In this document: positions 34,692-43,868 of the stretch, piece after piece
How the letters are laid out: each line of letters begins with the position of its first letter
Position numbering within the stretch: position 1 is the stretch's first letter
From: Dyadobacter jiangsuensis
GTDB lineage: Bacteria > Bacteroidota > Bacteroidia > Cytophagales > Spirosomataceae
Direction of reading: 5' to 3'
Length of the DNA stretch: 64,000 nt
NCBI RefSeq assembly: GCF_003014695.1
Contig: NZ_PYAS01000021.1
Location: forward strand, 18,883 to 82,882
Translations under genes and position numbers: made by a program
The notes under the pieces: model-generated
The model's input: only the letters and a program-made list of their open reading frames with translations
Databases searched by the model: none
What the model was told of the DNA's origin: nothing

Positions 34692-36479
34692 CTAGTTGAT
34701 CTTCAAAACAGCCATAAATGCTTCCTGCGGAATTTCTACACTGCCCACCTGGCGCATCCGCTTCTTACCTTTCTTCTGTTTTTCGAGGAGCTTGCGCTTA
34801 CGGGAAATATCACCACCGTAACATTTAGCCAAAACGTCCTTCCGCATGGCTTTCACGGTTTCGCGGGCGATGATCTTCTGTCCGATGGCTGCCTGAATCG
34901 CGATTTCGAACATTTGGCGCGGGATCAGTTCACGCAGCTTTTCGCAAAGCTTCTTGCCCCATTCGTAAGATTTCGAACGGTGTACAATGGCCGACAATGC
35001 ATCCACCGCCTCGCCGTTCAACATCACGTCGAGTTTCACCATGTCCGACTCCTGGTAACCTGCCAGCTCATAGTCGAGTGAGGCGTAGCCGCGGGAGATT
35101 GTTTTCAATTTATCGAAGAAATCAAAAACCACCTCGGCCAGCGGGATGAGGAATTGCAGCTCCACACGCTCGGCCGTGAGGTAAATCTGGTTTTTAAGGA
35201 TACCCCGCTTGTCCATACACAGGTTCAGGATCGGGCCGATGTAGTCCGATTTTGTGATGATCTGCGCGTTGATGTAAGGCTCCTCGATGTATTTAATATG
35301 GTTAGGCTCAGGCATTTCTGACGGAGCGCTGATATTGAGTAGCTTATCCTTCGTGGTCAGAACCCGGAACTGTACCGATGGCACCGTCGTGATCACGGTC
35401 ATGTCGAACTCGCGTTCCAGGCGTTCCTGAACGATCTCCATGTGCAGCATTCCCAGGAAGCCGCAACGGAAACCGAAGCCAAGCGCCGCCGATGTTTCCG
35501 GTTCCCAAACCAGGGCTGCGTCGTTCAGCTGCAACTTTTCCATGGCCTCGCGAAGCTCTTCGAACTCGCTGGTGTCAACCGGGTAAATACCGGCGAAAAC
35601 CATCGGTTTCACCTCGGAGAATCCTACGATCGCTTCACTGGCAGGACGGTCTATGTGCGTGAAAGTGTCACCCACCTTCACCTCTTTGGCCACTTTGATA
35701 CCTGAAATTAGGTAACCTACGTCGCCGCATTCCACAACTTGCTTGGGTATTTGCTGCAAACCGAGCGTCCCGATTTCGTCGGCAATATATTCCTTGCCGG
35801 TCGCCATGAACTTCACTTTATCACCCTTCTTAATGCTGCCGTTTTTCACACGGAAGATTACCTCGATACCACGGTAAGAGTTGAAAACCGAGTCGAAGAT
35901 CAATGCTTGCAGCGGGCCTTCCGGATCGCCGACAGGCGCTGGGATGCGTTCTACAATGGCATTCAGAATGTCCTCGATGCCGATACCTTCCTTACCGCTG
36001 GCAGGGATAATGTCGGAACGTTCGCAACCCAGCAGATCCACCATTTCATCCTTGATCTCCTCGGGCATTGCACCGGGAAGGTCGATCTTGTTCAAAACGG
36101 GGATAATCACCAGGTCATGGTTGATCGCCAGGTAGAGGTTGGAGATCGTCTGAGCTTCGGTACCTTGTGAGGCATCTACGAGCAGCAACGCGCCTTCGCA
36201 AGCAGCGATCGAGCGGGAAACTTCGTAGGAAAAGTCCACGTGGCCCGGGGTGTCGATCAGGTTAAGTATATATTCTTCTCCTTTATAAACATAGTTCATC
36301 TGGATCGCGTGGCTCTTGATGGTGATGCCGCGTTCGCGTTCCAGATCCATATTGTCGAGCAATTGCGCCTGCATTTCGCGCTGCGATACAGTTTTGGTAA
36401 ATTCCAGCAGACGGTCCGCCAGGGTACTTTTCCCGTGGTCAATATGGGCAATAATGCAAAAATTACGGATTTTCTTCAT
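34692..36479 (-). CDS. lepA: Elongation factor 4 (LepA)
   Basis: A 595-residue translational GTPase of normal length. G1 is AHIDHGKST, G2/G3 include GITIKSHAI and DTPGHVDFSYEV, and G4 is LNKIDLPGA. The C-terminal LepA-specific domain (about 485-595, with RKRKLLEKQKKGKKRMRQVG) is complete. It acts on stalled ribosomes by back-translocation. The gene is immediately followed by the DUF6044-like gene. Confidence 0.97.
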   Translation of the reverse strand: MKKIRNFCIIAHIDHGKSTLADRLLEFTKTVSQREMQAQLLDNMDLERERGITIKSHAIQMNYVYKGEEYILNLIDTPGHVDFSYEVSRSIAACEGALLLVDASQGTEAQTISNLYLAINHDLVIIPVLNKIDLPGAMPEEIKDEMVDLLGCERSDIIPASGKEGIGIEDILNAIVERIPAPVGDPEGPLQALIFDSVFNSYRGIEVIFRVKNGSIKKGDKVKFMATGKEYIADEIGTLGLQQIPKQVVECGDVGYLISGIKVAKEVKVGDTFTHIDRPASEAIVGFSEVKPMVFAGIYPVDTSEFEELREAMEKLQLNDAALVWEPETSAALGFGFRCGFLGMLHMEIVQERLEREFDMTVITTVPSVQFRVLTTKDKLLNISAPSEMPEPNHIKYIEEPYINAQIITKSDYIGPILNLCMDKRGILKNQIYLTAERVELQFLIPLAEVVFDFFDKLKTISRGYASLDYELAGYQESDMVKLDVMLNGEAVDALSAIVHRSKSYEWGKKLCEKLRELIPRQMFEIAIQAAIGQKIIARETVKAMRKDVLAKCYGGDISRKRKLLEKQKKGKKRMRQVGSVEIPQEAFMAVLKIN

Positions 36480-36605
36480 GAAAGTTGTTCCTATTCCAAT
36501 GCTTTGAATATATAGTTCAGGTCAAAGCAATCACAAAATTACGAGGGTAATTAATATTTCAAGATGTTTTCAAACAGAAGTTCAAACTAAAAATGACAAG
36601 CGTGC

Positions 36606-37682
36606 TCACAGGCCCGCAGGCAAGGGCGCCTGTATTGCACGCTTCCGCTGCGGCCAGGCGTAGAGCCAGTATGCCGCGACGACGAGCAATGTCAGCGGGA
36701 TTAGTTTGCCGTAACGTACCATAGCGGCGGTGAGGACGGTCATGGACAGCAACATAGCAGGGTGTGCCATGTAGTGCACCCCGGTCCTCAGCCAGCGAAT
36801 CGGCGATTCCCTTGTGTTGCCTGTGCAAGGGCTCATTTGCTCATTAGAGCCCAGCCGTATCAGCCATTTCACAAGCACGCTACTGTGCAAACGGCTATCG
36901 CAAACCAGGCGTCGCGGCCATGTGAGCAGCGAACCATAAGCAGTAACAAGCGCGAAAAGAAACGGCCCGAATGTCATTTGCATTAACAATACCATCGGCA
37001 AATGCAAAAGCAGCGCCAGGAACATTGCGTAAATGACCGACGCGCGGCGGAGCAAGAGGATAGCAATACTGATTTGTAACACAATAACCCCTATGCCCAT
37101 CATTTGAGACAAAAGGCCTTTTGGAAACACGCTGGCCGCTTTCATGTAGGAGGTTATCTGATGTTTGGTCACCAAAAGTGTTTCCATGCTCGCACCGTCC
37201 CACCAGTCCGGATCGAAAACTTTGTTCAAGTCGGCGCCGAGATAGAGTACCGCCAGCTGAAAACGGATCAGGTCCGTTCCTGTGACCCGATTGCTGAGCG
37301 CTGTGCACAGGAACACGCAACCTGTAAAAAGGTGCGCTACTGAAATGCATATCTGGCAGGAGAGCAGCCCGGTTACGAATGCCACGCCGACGAACAGTGA
37401 GCCAAGACGTACAAAGCGCGAAAACAGGAGCATGCCGATGCCGCTCAGAAACAGTAACCTGACGCCCAGGTTGAACTGTGCGTCGGTACCGATTTGGCCC
37501 AGCAGTTCGATGAGCGGATAAAACCTGCCCCCGCCCTGGTTGCCATTGAAAGGAAACTCGCCCGTCAAAAGCAGATAGATTGCTAACATCCGCACTGCGA
37601 GCACCAGCTCGGGAACGACGGCCTTTCCGTTGACATAGAAAGGATTAAGATGGCGCATAGGGTTCAACGGCTGGCTTTCCAC
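36606..37682 (-). CDS. HTTM-domain membrane protein
   Basis: A 358-residue protein with about eight membrane helices. The region RFQLAVLYLGADLNKVFDPDWWDG followed by QITSYM matches HTTM (vitamin K-dependent carboxylase-like) domains, where a Lys and a WxxG lie after a helix. No carboxylase function is implied. The first ATG (37682) overlaps the preceding small gene by 19 bases; MRHLNPFY at 37658 is a plausible alternative start. It ends 126 bases before lepA begins. Confidence 0.75.
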   Translation of the reverse strand: MESQPLNPMRHLNPFYVNGKAVVPELVLAVRMLAIYLLLTGEFPFNGNQGGGRFYPLIELLGQIGTDAQFNLGVRLLFLSGIGMLLFSRFVRLGSLFVGVAFVTGLLSCQICISVAHLFTGCVFLCTALSNRVTGTDLIRFQLAVLYLGADLNKVFDPDWWDGASMETLLVTKHQITSYMKAASVFPKGLLSQMMGIGVIVLQISIAILLLRRASVIYAMFLALLLHLPMVLLMQMTFGPFLFALVTAYGSLLTWPRRLVCDSRLHSSVLVKWLIRLGSNEQMSPCTGNTRESPIRWLRTGVHYMAHPAMLLSMTVLTAAMVRYGKLIPLTLLVVAAYWLYAWPQRKRAIQAPLPAGL

Positions 37683-38020
37683 AGGTAGGTTTGTTCAGGC
37701 GCTCCATTGCGGCGATAGGAGATTACGACGCTGTCGGGATGGGTGGGGGCGTGTGCTTCCACCGAGGCAACAAGTCGTCGGAGGTTACCGGGTGCGTGCG
37801 CTTCCCACTGGGTTTGTGCCAGGCCATAACGGGCCTCAAGGGTGTGCTGGTCCCAGGTAACGCCATTCTGAAATGCGTCGATCCGGTAAAAGACCTGCGT
37901 GGTATGCGGTGCCCAGGAGATCGTCCGGGTGTCCTGCGTGAGTTCATACAGTGTGTTGATCACCTGGGCCGACAGGAAGAGTATTCCGGGAAGCCATTTT
38001 TTGAGGGATGATGAAGTCAT
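37664..38020 (-). CDS. Small membrane-anchored hypothetical protein
   Basis: A 118-residue protein of unknown function. It begins with a basic SSSLKKW then a hydrophobic stretch (about 10-25), consistent with a signal anchor, and continues with an ordered-looking periplasmic segment (WAPHTTQVFYRIDAFQNG). It overlaps the HTTM gene by 19 bases, so the two probably function together. I do not recognise the family. Confidence 0.65.
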   Translation of the reverse strand: MTSSSLKKWLPGILFLSAQVINTLYELTQDTRTISWAPHTTQVFYRIDAFQNGVTWDQHTLEARYGLAQTQWEAHAPGNLRRLVASVEAHAPTHPDSVVISYRRNGAPEQTYLWKASR

Positions 38021-38097
38021 AAGTGCGCGGTAGAGTTACAGATCATAGAGCAACTTAAGGGTTTCAGGATTTTTTTGTAAAAGTTAATAAAAGAGTA

Positions 38098-38139
38098 TTA
38101 ACCAAAATATTTAATCATTTGATTAAATATTTTGGTTAA
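38098..38139. promoter_or_regulatory. 20-bp perfect palindrome, TetR operator (site 1)
   Basis: TTAACCAAAATATTTAATCA (38098-38117) and its exact complement (38120-38139) are separated by two bases. It lies directly upstream of the tetR gene, and its right arm contains the -33 TTTG of the probable promoter. Its core TTAATCA-NN-TGATTAA recurs at 38820-38835 before the efflux genes, strong evidence that the TetR protein binds both. Confidence 0.85.
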
Positions 38140-38162
38140 ACCGAAAATCGCTTTTACCTTTG
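38131..38162 (+). promoter_or_regulatory. Bacteroidota-type promoter of tetR
   Basis: TTTG at 38131-38134 and TACCTTTG at 38155-38162 match the -33 TTTG and -7 TAnnTTTG elements of Bacteroidota primary sigma promoters, with 20 bases between. The -33 element overlaps the operator palindrome. The tetR ATG at 38186 is 23 bases further on. Confidence 0.65.
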
Positions 38163-38185
38163 GTGCATCAAATGGAAATTGACTG

Positions 38186-38797
38186 ATGGCGAAAGCAAAA
38201 AAGGCAGAGTTGGACCTGAGCACGGAAGAAAAGATCAAGGAGGCGGCGAGCATTGTATTCACCAAAAAGGGGTACGGTAATGCGCGAACGAGGGATATTG
38301 CGGAAGAGGCAGGTATTAATCTGGCGCTGCTGAACTACTATTTCCGCAGTAAGGAAAAGCTTTTCCAGATTGTGATGGCTGAGCGGATCGATAAGCTTTT
38401 CGGCGTACTGACCCCGGTTCTCAATGATGAGTCGACGACATTGGAGGAGAAACTGGAAAAGATTACGGAGAGCTATATTAATATGCTCCTCGAAAATCCC
38501 GATCTGCCGATTTTTGTACTGAGTGAAATTCGTAACAACCCGGATCAGCTTTCAAACCGTTTTCAGGCCCGCAAGCATCTCACAGAATCGGTTTTTGTCA
38601 AACAGCTTATGGCCCGCAGAAGTGACCTCAATCCGTTTCATTTTTTGATGAACTTGCTGGGAATGAATTTGTTTCCCTTTGTTGCGAAGCCGGTTTTGCA
38701 ACCGATCGTAGGTAATGAAGAGATGTACCGGCAGTTGATGGAGCAACGTAAAAAGCTCGTTCCGGCATGGATGAAGCTGATATTGGATCAGGGTTAA
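38186..38797 (+). CDS. TetR-family repressor of the efflux operon (CecR-like)
   Basis: A 203-residue regulator. The TetR helix-turn-helix is at about 15-60 (NARTRDIAEEAGINLALLNYYF), followed by a helical ligand-binding domain. It lies at the head of an outer membrane protein, adaptor, two ATPases and two ABC-2 permeases, the order seen in E. coli cecR-ybhGFSR. The palindromes upstream and downstream of it indicate autoregulation and control of the exporter genes. Confidence 0.9.
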   Translation: MAKAKKAELDLSTEEKIKEAASIVFTKKGYGNARTRDIAEEAGINLALLNYYFRSKEKLFQIVMAERIDKLFGVLTPVLNDESTTLEEKLEKITESYINMLLENPDLPIFVLSEIRNNPDQLSNRFQARKHLTESVFVKQLMARRSDLNPFHFLMNLLGMNLFPFVAKPVLQPIVGNEEMYRQLMEQRKKLVPAWMKLILDQG

Positions 38798-38819
38798 CCG
38801 CCCTTTTTTTAGCCAAAAA

Positions 38820-38835
38820 TTAATCAAATGATTAA
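38820..38835. promoter_or_regulatory. TetR operator (site 2)
   Basis: TTAATCA-AA-TGATTAA is a 7+7 palindrome in the tetR-to-TolC gap, sharing the core of the 38098 operator. It ends 18 bases before the TolC start. Confidence 0.75.
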
Positions 38836-38853
38836 ATAAATCGAATAAATAAA

Positions 38854-40140
38854 ATGATTAATGGATTAAAAATAGCATTACTAACCGGTGTCATGGCGCT
38901 GACGGCCGCACAATTGACGGCCCAGCAAAGGCCACTGACAATCCGGGAGGCCTACCAGCTCGCCCGGAAGAACTATCCGATGATCAGGCAGCAGGGCTTG
39001 ATCGAAAAAACGCGCGAGTACTCGGTGAGCAATGCCGCAAAGGGCTATTTGCCGCAGCTTACCGTACAGGGCCAGGCCACGTACCAATCGGTTGTGACCG
39101 AGTTTAAACTGCCCGTCTCGATCCCCGGTATCGAATTCCCGAACATTAGCAAGGATCAATACAAGGTTTACGGTGAAGTGAACCAGACGATTTACGACGG
39201 GGGTAACGTCCGCACGCAGGTACGCTCGCATGAGGCGAACGCGCAGGTGGAATCGCAGAAACTGGAAGTGGAATTGTACAAGCTCAACGAGCGGGTAAAC
39301 CAGTTGTTTTTCGGAGTGCTAATGCTCGACGAGCAGTTGAAACAGAATGAACTGTTGAAAAAGGATATTAACCTGGGGATTCGGAAAGTTCAGGCGCTCA
39401 TCGACAACGGTACCGCGTTCAAAAGTAATGCGAATACCCTGAAAGCGGAGTTGCTGAAAGCCGACCAGCGTGCCATCGACCTGAATGCGAGCCGTAAAGC
39501 ATACCTGGAAATGCTGGGCATGCTCACGGCGCAGTCGCTGGGCGACTCTGCGGTGCTGGAAAAACCAGTCAATCTGGCGGCGGGAAGCGATATTAACCGG
39601 CCGGAGCTCAAACTGTATGAAGCCCAAAACCGAAGCCTGGATGTGCAATCACAATTGCTGGACGTCCGTAACCGCCCGAAACTCAATTTCTTCTTCCAGG
39701 GAGGTTACGGCAGACCTGCATTGAACATTCTGAACAATGGCTTCGATCCGTATTACATCACCGGTTTGCGGCTGAACTGGTCGCTGTCGGGGTTGTACAC
39801 CATGAAGCACGACCGGGAGCTGATCCGGAACAACCGGGATGCGATTCAGCTTCAAAAGGAGACATTTCTCTTCAATACGCAACTGGCTGCCAAACAGCAG
39901 AATGCCGAACTCGACCGTTTTGGCAAGCTGCTCACAACTGACGACGAGATCATTAACCTCCGAGAAAGCATCAAAACCACTGCCGCCGCCCAACTCGAAA
40001 ACGGCGTGATCAATACCAACGACTTCCTGCGTGAGGTGAATGCCGAAGATCAGGCGAGGCTGAACAAGATCCTGCACGGCATTCAGCGGCTGATGTCGCA
40101 GTACAGCCTCGATAACACGCTGGGAACCCCTATTGAATAA
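38854..40140 (+). CDS. TolC-family outer-membrane efflux protein
   Basis: A 428-residue exported protein with a signal peptide (about 1-23, ending LTAQ) and OEP coiled-coil repeats, e.g. LYKLNERVNQLFFGVLMLDE and QLENGVINTNDFLREVN, the latter a conserved feature of TolC proteins. It provides the outer-membrane exit of the exporter encoded by the next five genes. Its start is 57 bases after tetR ends, with operator site 2 between. Confidence 0.93.
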   Translation: MINGLKIALLTGVMALTAAQLTAQQRPLTIREAYQLARKNYPMIRQQGLIEKTREYSVSNAAKGYLPQLTVQGQATYQSVVTEFKLPVSIPGIEFPNISKDQYKVYGEVNQTIYDGGNVRTQVRSHEANAQVESQKLEVELYKLNERVNQLFFGVLMLDEQLKQNELLKKDINLGIRKVQALIDNGTAFKSNANTLKAELLKADQRAIDLNASRKAYLEMLGMLTAQSLGDSAVLEKPVNLAAGSDINRPELKLYEAQNRSLDVQSQLLDVRNRPKLNFFFQGGYGRPALNILNNGFDPYYITGLRLNWSLSGLYTMKHDRELIRNNRDAIQLQKETFLFNTQLAAKQQNAELDRFGKLLTTDDEIINLRESIKTTAAAQLENGVINTNDFLREVNAEDQARLNKILHGIQRLMSQYSLDNTLGTPIE

Positions 40141-40158
40141 GCATTTAAATACAATCAC

Positions 40159-41094
40159 ATGAAAACATATTCTTATCTGATCATATTGGCTGCGGGGATG
40201 GCGGCCTGCAATGGAAAAGAGAACCCTTATGACGCTTCCGGGACATTCGAGGCCGTGGAAACGATCGTTTCCGCTGAGGCGACAGGCCGCATTATGGCAC
40301 TAGACCTGGAAGAGGGCCAGCAGCTGAAGGCCGGGCAAGTGGTGGGTTATATCGACAGCCTGCAATTGTCGCTGCGCAAAAAGCAGCTCGAAGCGCAGAT
40401 CAGGGCTACCGGAAGCCGCCTGCCTGATATTGTGGCGCAGACCAACGTTTACAAACAGCAGATCGCCGTTTCGCAGGTACGGCTCGATAACCTGCTCCAC
40501 GAACAGAAACGCATTCAAAACCTGCTGAAAGCCGATGCGGCGACGCCGAAGCAGCTCGACGACATTAATGCACAGGTGGAAGAATTGCAAAAGCAACTGG
40601 ATGTAATCCGTAAACAGGATGCCGCGCAGACTTCTGTTTTGAAAACGCAGACTTCCGGCTTGCGGGCGGACGTGCAGCCATTAGTTGTCCAAATCGAGCA
40701 GATTAACGACCAGCTTGCCAAAACGAAGATTGTCAACGAAGTGAATGGTACAGTGCTGACGAAATATGCGGAGGCCAATGAGGTTGCGGCGGCGGGAAAG
40801 CCTCTGTACAAAATCGCTGACCTTTCCACAATTATCCTGCGCGCCTACGTGACGGGCGACCAACTGACGGGTATCAAGCTGAATCAGCAGGTGACAGTGC
40901 TGGTAGACAGCGCTGGCGGCCAGTATCGCCAGTTGCCGGGAACGATCGAATGGATTAGTAACAAGGCGGAATTTACCCCAAAGACCATTCAGACGAAGGA
41001 TGAGCGTGCAAACCTGGTTTACGCAGTGAAGATCCGGGTGAAGAATGACGGATATCTGAAAATAGGCATGTACGGTGAAGTAGCGTTGAAATAA
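40159..41094 (+). CDS. HlyD-family adaptor, YbhG-like
   Basis: A 311-residue membrane-fusion protein. The N-terminus (LIILAAGMAAC at 8-18) looks like a lipobox, so it may be a lipoprotein rather than a helix-anchored one. Barrel-sandwich halves flank a coiled-coil hairpin (about 70-185), and ADLSTIILRAYVTGDQL starts the beta-barrel. It bridges the ABC-2 permeases and TolC. Its stop shares a base with the ATPase start. Confidence 0.92.
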   Translation: MKTYSYLIILAAGMAACNGKENPYDASGTFEAVETIVSAEATGRIMALDLEEGQQLKAGQVVGYIDSLQLSLRKKQLEAQIRATGSRLPDIVAQTNVYKQQIAVSQVRLDNLLHEQKRIQNLLKADAATPKQLDDINAQVEELQKQLDVIRKQDAAQTSVLKTQTSGLRADVQPLVVQIEQINDQLAKTKIVNEVNGTVLTKYAEANEVAAAGKPLYKIADLSTIILRAYVTGDQLTGIKLNQQVTVLVDSAGGQYRQLPGTIEWISNKAEFTPKTIQTKDERANLVYAVKIRVKNDGYLKIGMYGEVALK

Positions 41095-42005
41095 TGGAAG
41101 CTGTTGTTGTCAAAAATCTCACGAAAACCTACGGAAAGGAAAAGGCTGTTGCGGTGGACGACGTGTCTTTTTCCGTAGACCAGGGTGAGCTTTTCGGGCT
41201 GATAGGTCCCGATGGTGCCGGTAAAACGAGCATTTTCCGAATACTGACCACGCTGTTGTTGCCGGACGGCGGCGCGGCGAGTGTCGACGGGCATGATATT
41301 GTGAAGGATTTCAGGCAAATACGCAGTTCGGTAGGGTATATGCCCGGTAAGTTTTCGCTTTACCAGGATCTCACGATTGAAGAAAACCTGCAATTCTTCG
41401 CCACCGTTTTCGGTACCACGATCGAGGAAAACTACCATTTGATCAAAGATATCTACGTGCAGATCGAGCCATTCAAAACCCGGCGGGCAGGAAAGCTGTC
41501 CGGTGGAATGAAGCAGAAGCTCGCATTGTGCTGCGCACTGATTCACAAGCCCACGACCTTGTTTCTGGATGAACCTACCACGGGTGTCGATCCGGTTTCA
41601 CGGAAGGAGTTTTGGGAAATGCTCAGAAGGCTGAAAGCGCAAAACATTACCATCCTCGTTTCGACGCCGTATATGGATGAGGCTTCGCTTTGCGACCGCA
41701 TTGCATTAATCCAGGGCGGCAAAATATTGTCCATCGATACGCCACAGAACATCGTAAGTGCCTATCCCGACCGACTGCTGGCGATTAAAGCCAATGAAAT
41801 GTATCAGTTGCTCAAAGCCCTTGAAGGATATCCGGAGATTCTGAATAGCTACGCTTTCGGCGAGTACGCACATGCAACGCTGCGCGACGCGCATGCCAGC
41901 ACGGACGCATTGCAGGCGTACCTGCGTGAGCGCGGGCTTACAGGCGTGGAAGTGAAGGAGGCCGAGGTAACGATCGAAGATTCATTTATCAAATTATTAC
42001 ATTAA
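41094..42005 (+). CDS. ABC exporter ATPase, first half of a split YbhF
   Basis: A 303-residue nucleotide-binding subunit. Walker A is GPDGAGKTS (about 37-45), the signature LSGGMKQKLAL, Walker B TLFLDEPTTGVD. It corresponds to the first of the two nucleotide-binding halves that are fused in E. coli YbhF. The second half is the next gene, 7 bases on. Together they drive the two ABC-2 permeases encoded downstream. Confidence 0.94.
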   Translation: MEAVVVKNLTKTYGKEKAVAVDDVSFSVDQGELFGLIGPDGAGKTSIFRILTTLLLPDGGAASVDGHDIVKDFRQIRSSVGYMPGKFSLYQDLTIEENLQFFATVFGTTIEENYHLIKDIYVQIEPFKTRRAGKLSGGMKQKLALCCALIHKPTTLFLDEPTTGVDPVSRKEFWEMLRRLKAQNITILVSTPYMDEASLCDRIALIQGGKILSIDTPQNIVSAYPDRLLAIKANEMYQLLKALEGYPEILNSYAFGEYAHATLRDAHASTDALQAYLRERGLTGVEVKEAEVTIEDSFIKLLH

Positions 42006-42012
42006 AACCGCC

Positions 42013-42759
42013 ATGATGCAGGACGATAAAGTGATAGTCTGCGACAAGCTTACGAAGCGGTTCGGGGACTTTATAGCCACCAACGAAATTACATTCGATG
42101 TTCATAGAGGGGAGATTTTTGGCTTCCTGGGTGCAAATGGGGCGGGTAAAACCACTGCCATGCGTATGCTGTGCGGCCTTTCGGCTCCCAGCTCGGGCAA
42201 GGCGACCATCGCGGGCTATGATGTATACACCCAAACCGAGCAGATCAAGAAGAATATCGGGTATATGAGTCAGAAGTTTTCACTTTACGAAAACCTGACG
42301 GTGCTGGAAAATATCGAGTTTTTCGGGGGGATTTACGGTCTTTCCGACGAACGGATCAAATCCAAAACCGAAGAATTGCTTCAAAGGCTTGGATTGAAAG
42401 GCGAAGCCAATAAGCTGGTGGGATCGCTCCCGCTGGGATGGAAACAGAAACTGTCTTTCTCGGTTGCTGTGCTGCATGAGCCCAAAATTGTGTTTCTCGA
42501 CGAACCTACCGGCGGTGTGGACCCCGTGACGCGACGACAGTTCTGGGACATGATTTACGAAGCTGCCGACAGCGGCATTACCGTTTTCGTGACCACGCAT
42601 TACATGGACGAGGCCGAGTATTGCAATCGTATATCCATTATGGTGGACGGCAAAATGGAAGTCCTGGACACGCCGACAAACCTGAAACACAGCTTTCACG
42701 CGCGGTCGATGGACGAGGTGTTTTACCAGCTCGCGCGCGGCGCAAAAAGAGGGGATTAG
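42013..42759 (+). CDS. ABC exporter ATPase, second half of a split YbhF
   Basis: A 248-residue nucleotide-binding subunit. Walker A is GANGAGKTT (about 37-45) and Walker B IVFLDEPTGGVD. The signature reads LPLGWKQKLSF instead of LSGGQ, a deviation typical of the second half of YbhF-like proteins. An ATG one codon later (42016) is also possible. Pairing of a canonical and a degenerate signature suggests an asymmetric ATPase dimer. Confidence 0.93.
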   Translation: MMQDDKVIVCDKLTKRFGDFIATNEITFDVHRGEIFGFLGANGAGKTTAMRMLCGLSAPSSGKATIAGYDVYTQTEQIKKNIGYMSQKFSLYENLTVLENIEFFGGIYGLSDERIKSKTEELLQRLGLKGEANKLVGSLPLGWKQKLSFSVAVLHEPKIVFLDEPTGGVDPVTRRQFWDMIYEAADSGITVFVTTHYMDEAEYCNRISIMVDGKMEVLDTPTNLKHSFHARSMDEVFYQLARGAKRGD

Positions 42760-42761
42760 CC

Positions 42762-43868
42762 ATGAAACAGTTTCTCGCATTTGTCAGAAAGGAATTTTAC
42801 CATGTGCTCCGCGACCGCCGCACACTGCTGATCCTGTTTGGAATGCCCATCGCGCAGATATTGATCTTCGGCTTTGCATTGACCAACGAGGTGAAGGATT
42901 CTGAAATCCTGGTGGTGGATTATGCCAAAGATAATGCCTCACAGGAGCTGCTCACCAAGATTGGTTCGAGCCGGTATTTCAATATCCGGCAGGCTGCGCT
43001 AAGCCATAAGGAAATATTGAAGACGTTCCAGAAGGGGAAAATCAAAGCTGTGGTGGTGTTTCCTGCTAACTTTAATGAGGATTTGCTCCACCACAACAAG
43101 GCCCAGGTTCAGATCATTACTGATGCCAGCGACGTGAATACAGCAAATATGGTCACGAACTACCTGTCGTCGATCATCATGGATTACCAGAATCAGGTCA
43201 ATCAGAACCTGGAAATCCCTTACCGCATTACGCCCGAGGTACGGATGCTCTACAATCCGCAGCTCAAAGGAGCCCACGGTTTCGTGCCGGGCGTGATGGC
43301 GTTGGTGTTGCTGCTCGTTTCGGTGATGATGACTGCCATTTCCATTGTTCGCGAAAAGGAAACCGGTACTATGGAGATCCTGCTCGTATCGCCATTTAAG
43401 CCGGTACTGGTGATATTTGCCAAAGCGTTTCCATACCTGGCTCTATCGCTTGTGAATGTGACTGCGATACTGTTACTGAGTGTTTTTGTGCTGGATTTGC
43501 CGGTGAAAGGAAGCGTAGCGCTGCTCTTCGCGGAAAGCACGTTGTTTATCATTACCTGTCTGGCACTGGGTATTTTTATATCCATTAAAACCTCCTCTCA
43601 GCAGATCGCTATGCTTATCTCGCTGATGGGTATGCTGCTCCCGACGATGATGTTCAGCGGTTTCCTGTTCCCGATCGAGAATATGCCGTTGCCGTTGCAG
43701 GTTATTTCCAACATAGTGCCTTCGAAATGGTTTTACATTATCGTCAAGTCGATCATGATCAAAGGATTAGGACTGGGCGCGCTATGGAAGGAGACGCTGA
43801 TTTTGTTCGGTATGACCGTGTTTCTGCTGCTGGTGAGTTTGAAGAGCTTTAAAATCCGTTTGCAATGA
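42762..43868 (+). CDS. ABC-2 type permease, YbhS-like
   Basis: A 368-residue membrane protein with the ABC-2 exporter topology: one helix near 24-44, a large periplasmic loop (about 45-180), and five helices from about 180 on. VREKETGTMEILLVSPFKPV is the conserved coupling segment. The ATG at 42762 lies two bases after the ATPase stop; the frame extends further upstream, but that part overlaps the ATPase gene. Stop and next start overlap in ATGA. Confidence 0.93.
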   Translation: MKQFLAFVRKEFYHVLRDRRTLLILFGMPIAQILIFGFALTNEVKDSEILVVDYAKDNASQELLTKIGSSRYFNIRQAALSHKEILKTFQKGKIKAVVVFPANFNEDLLHHNKAQVQIITDASDVNTANMVTNYLSSIIMDYQNQVNQNLEIPYRITPEVRMLYNPQLKGAHGFVPGVMALVLLLVSVMMTAISIVREKETGTMEILLVSPFKPVLVIFAKAFPYLALSLVNVTAILLLSVFVLDLPVKGSVALLFAESTLFIITCLALGIFISIKTSSQQIAMLISLMGMLLPTMMFSGFLFPIENMPLPLQVISNIVPSKWFYIIVKSIMIKGLGLGALWKETLILFGMTVFLLLVSLKSFKIRLQ

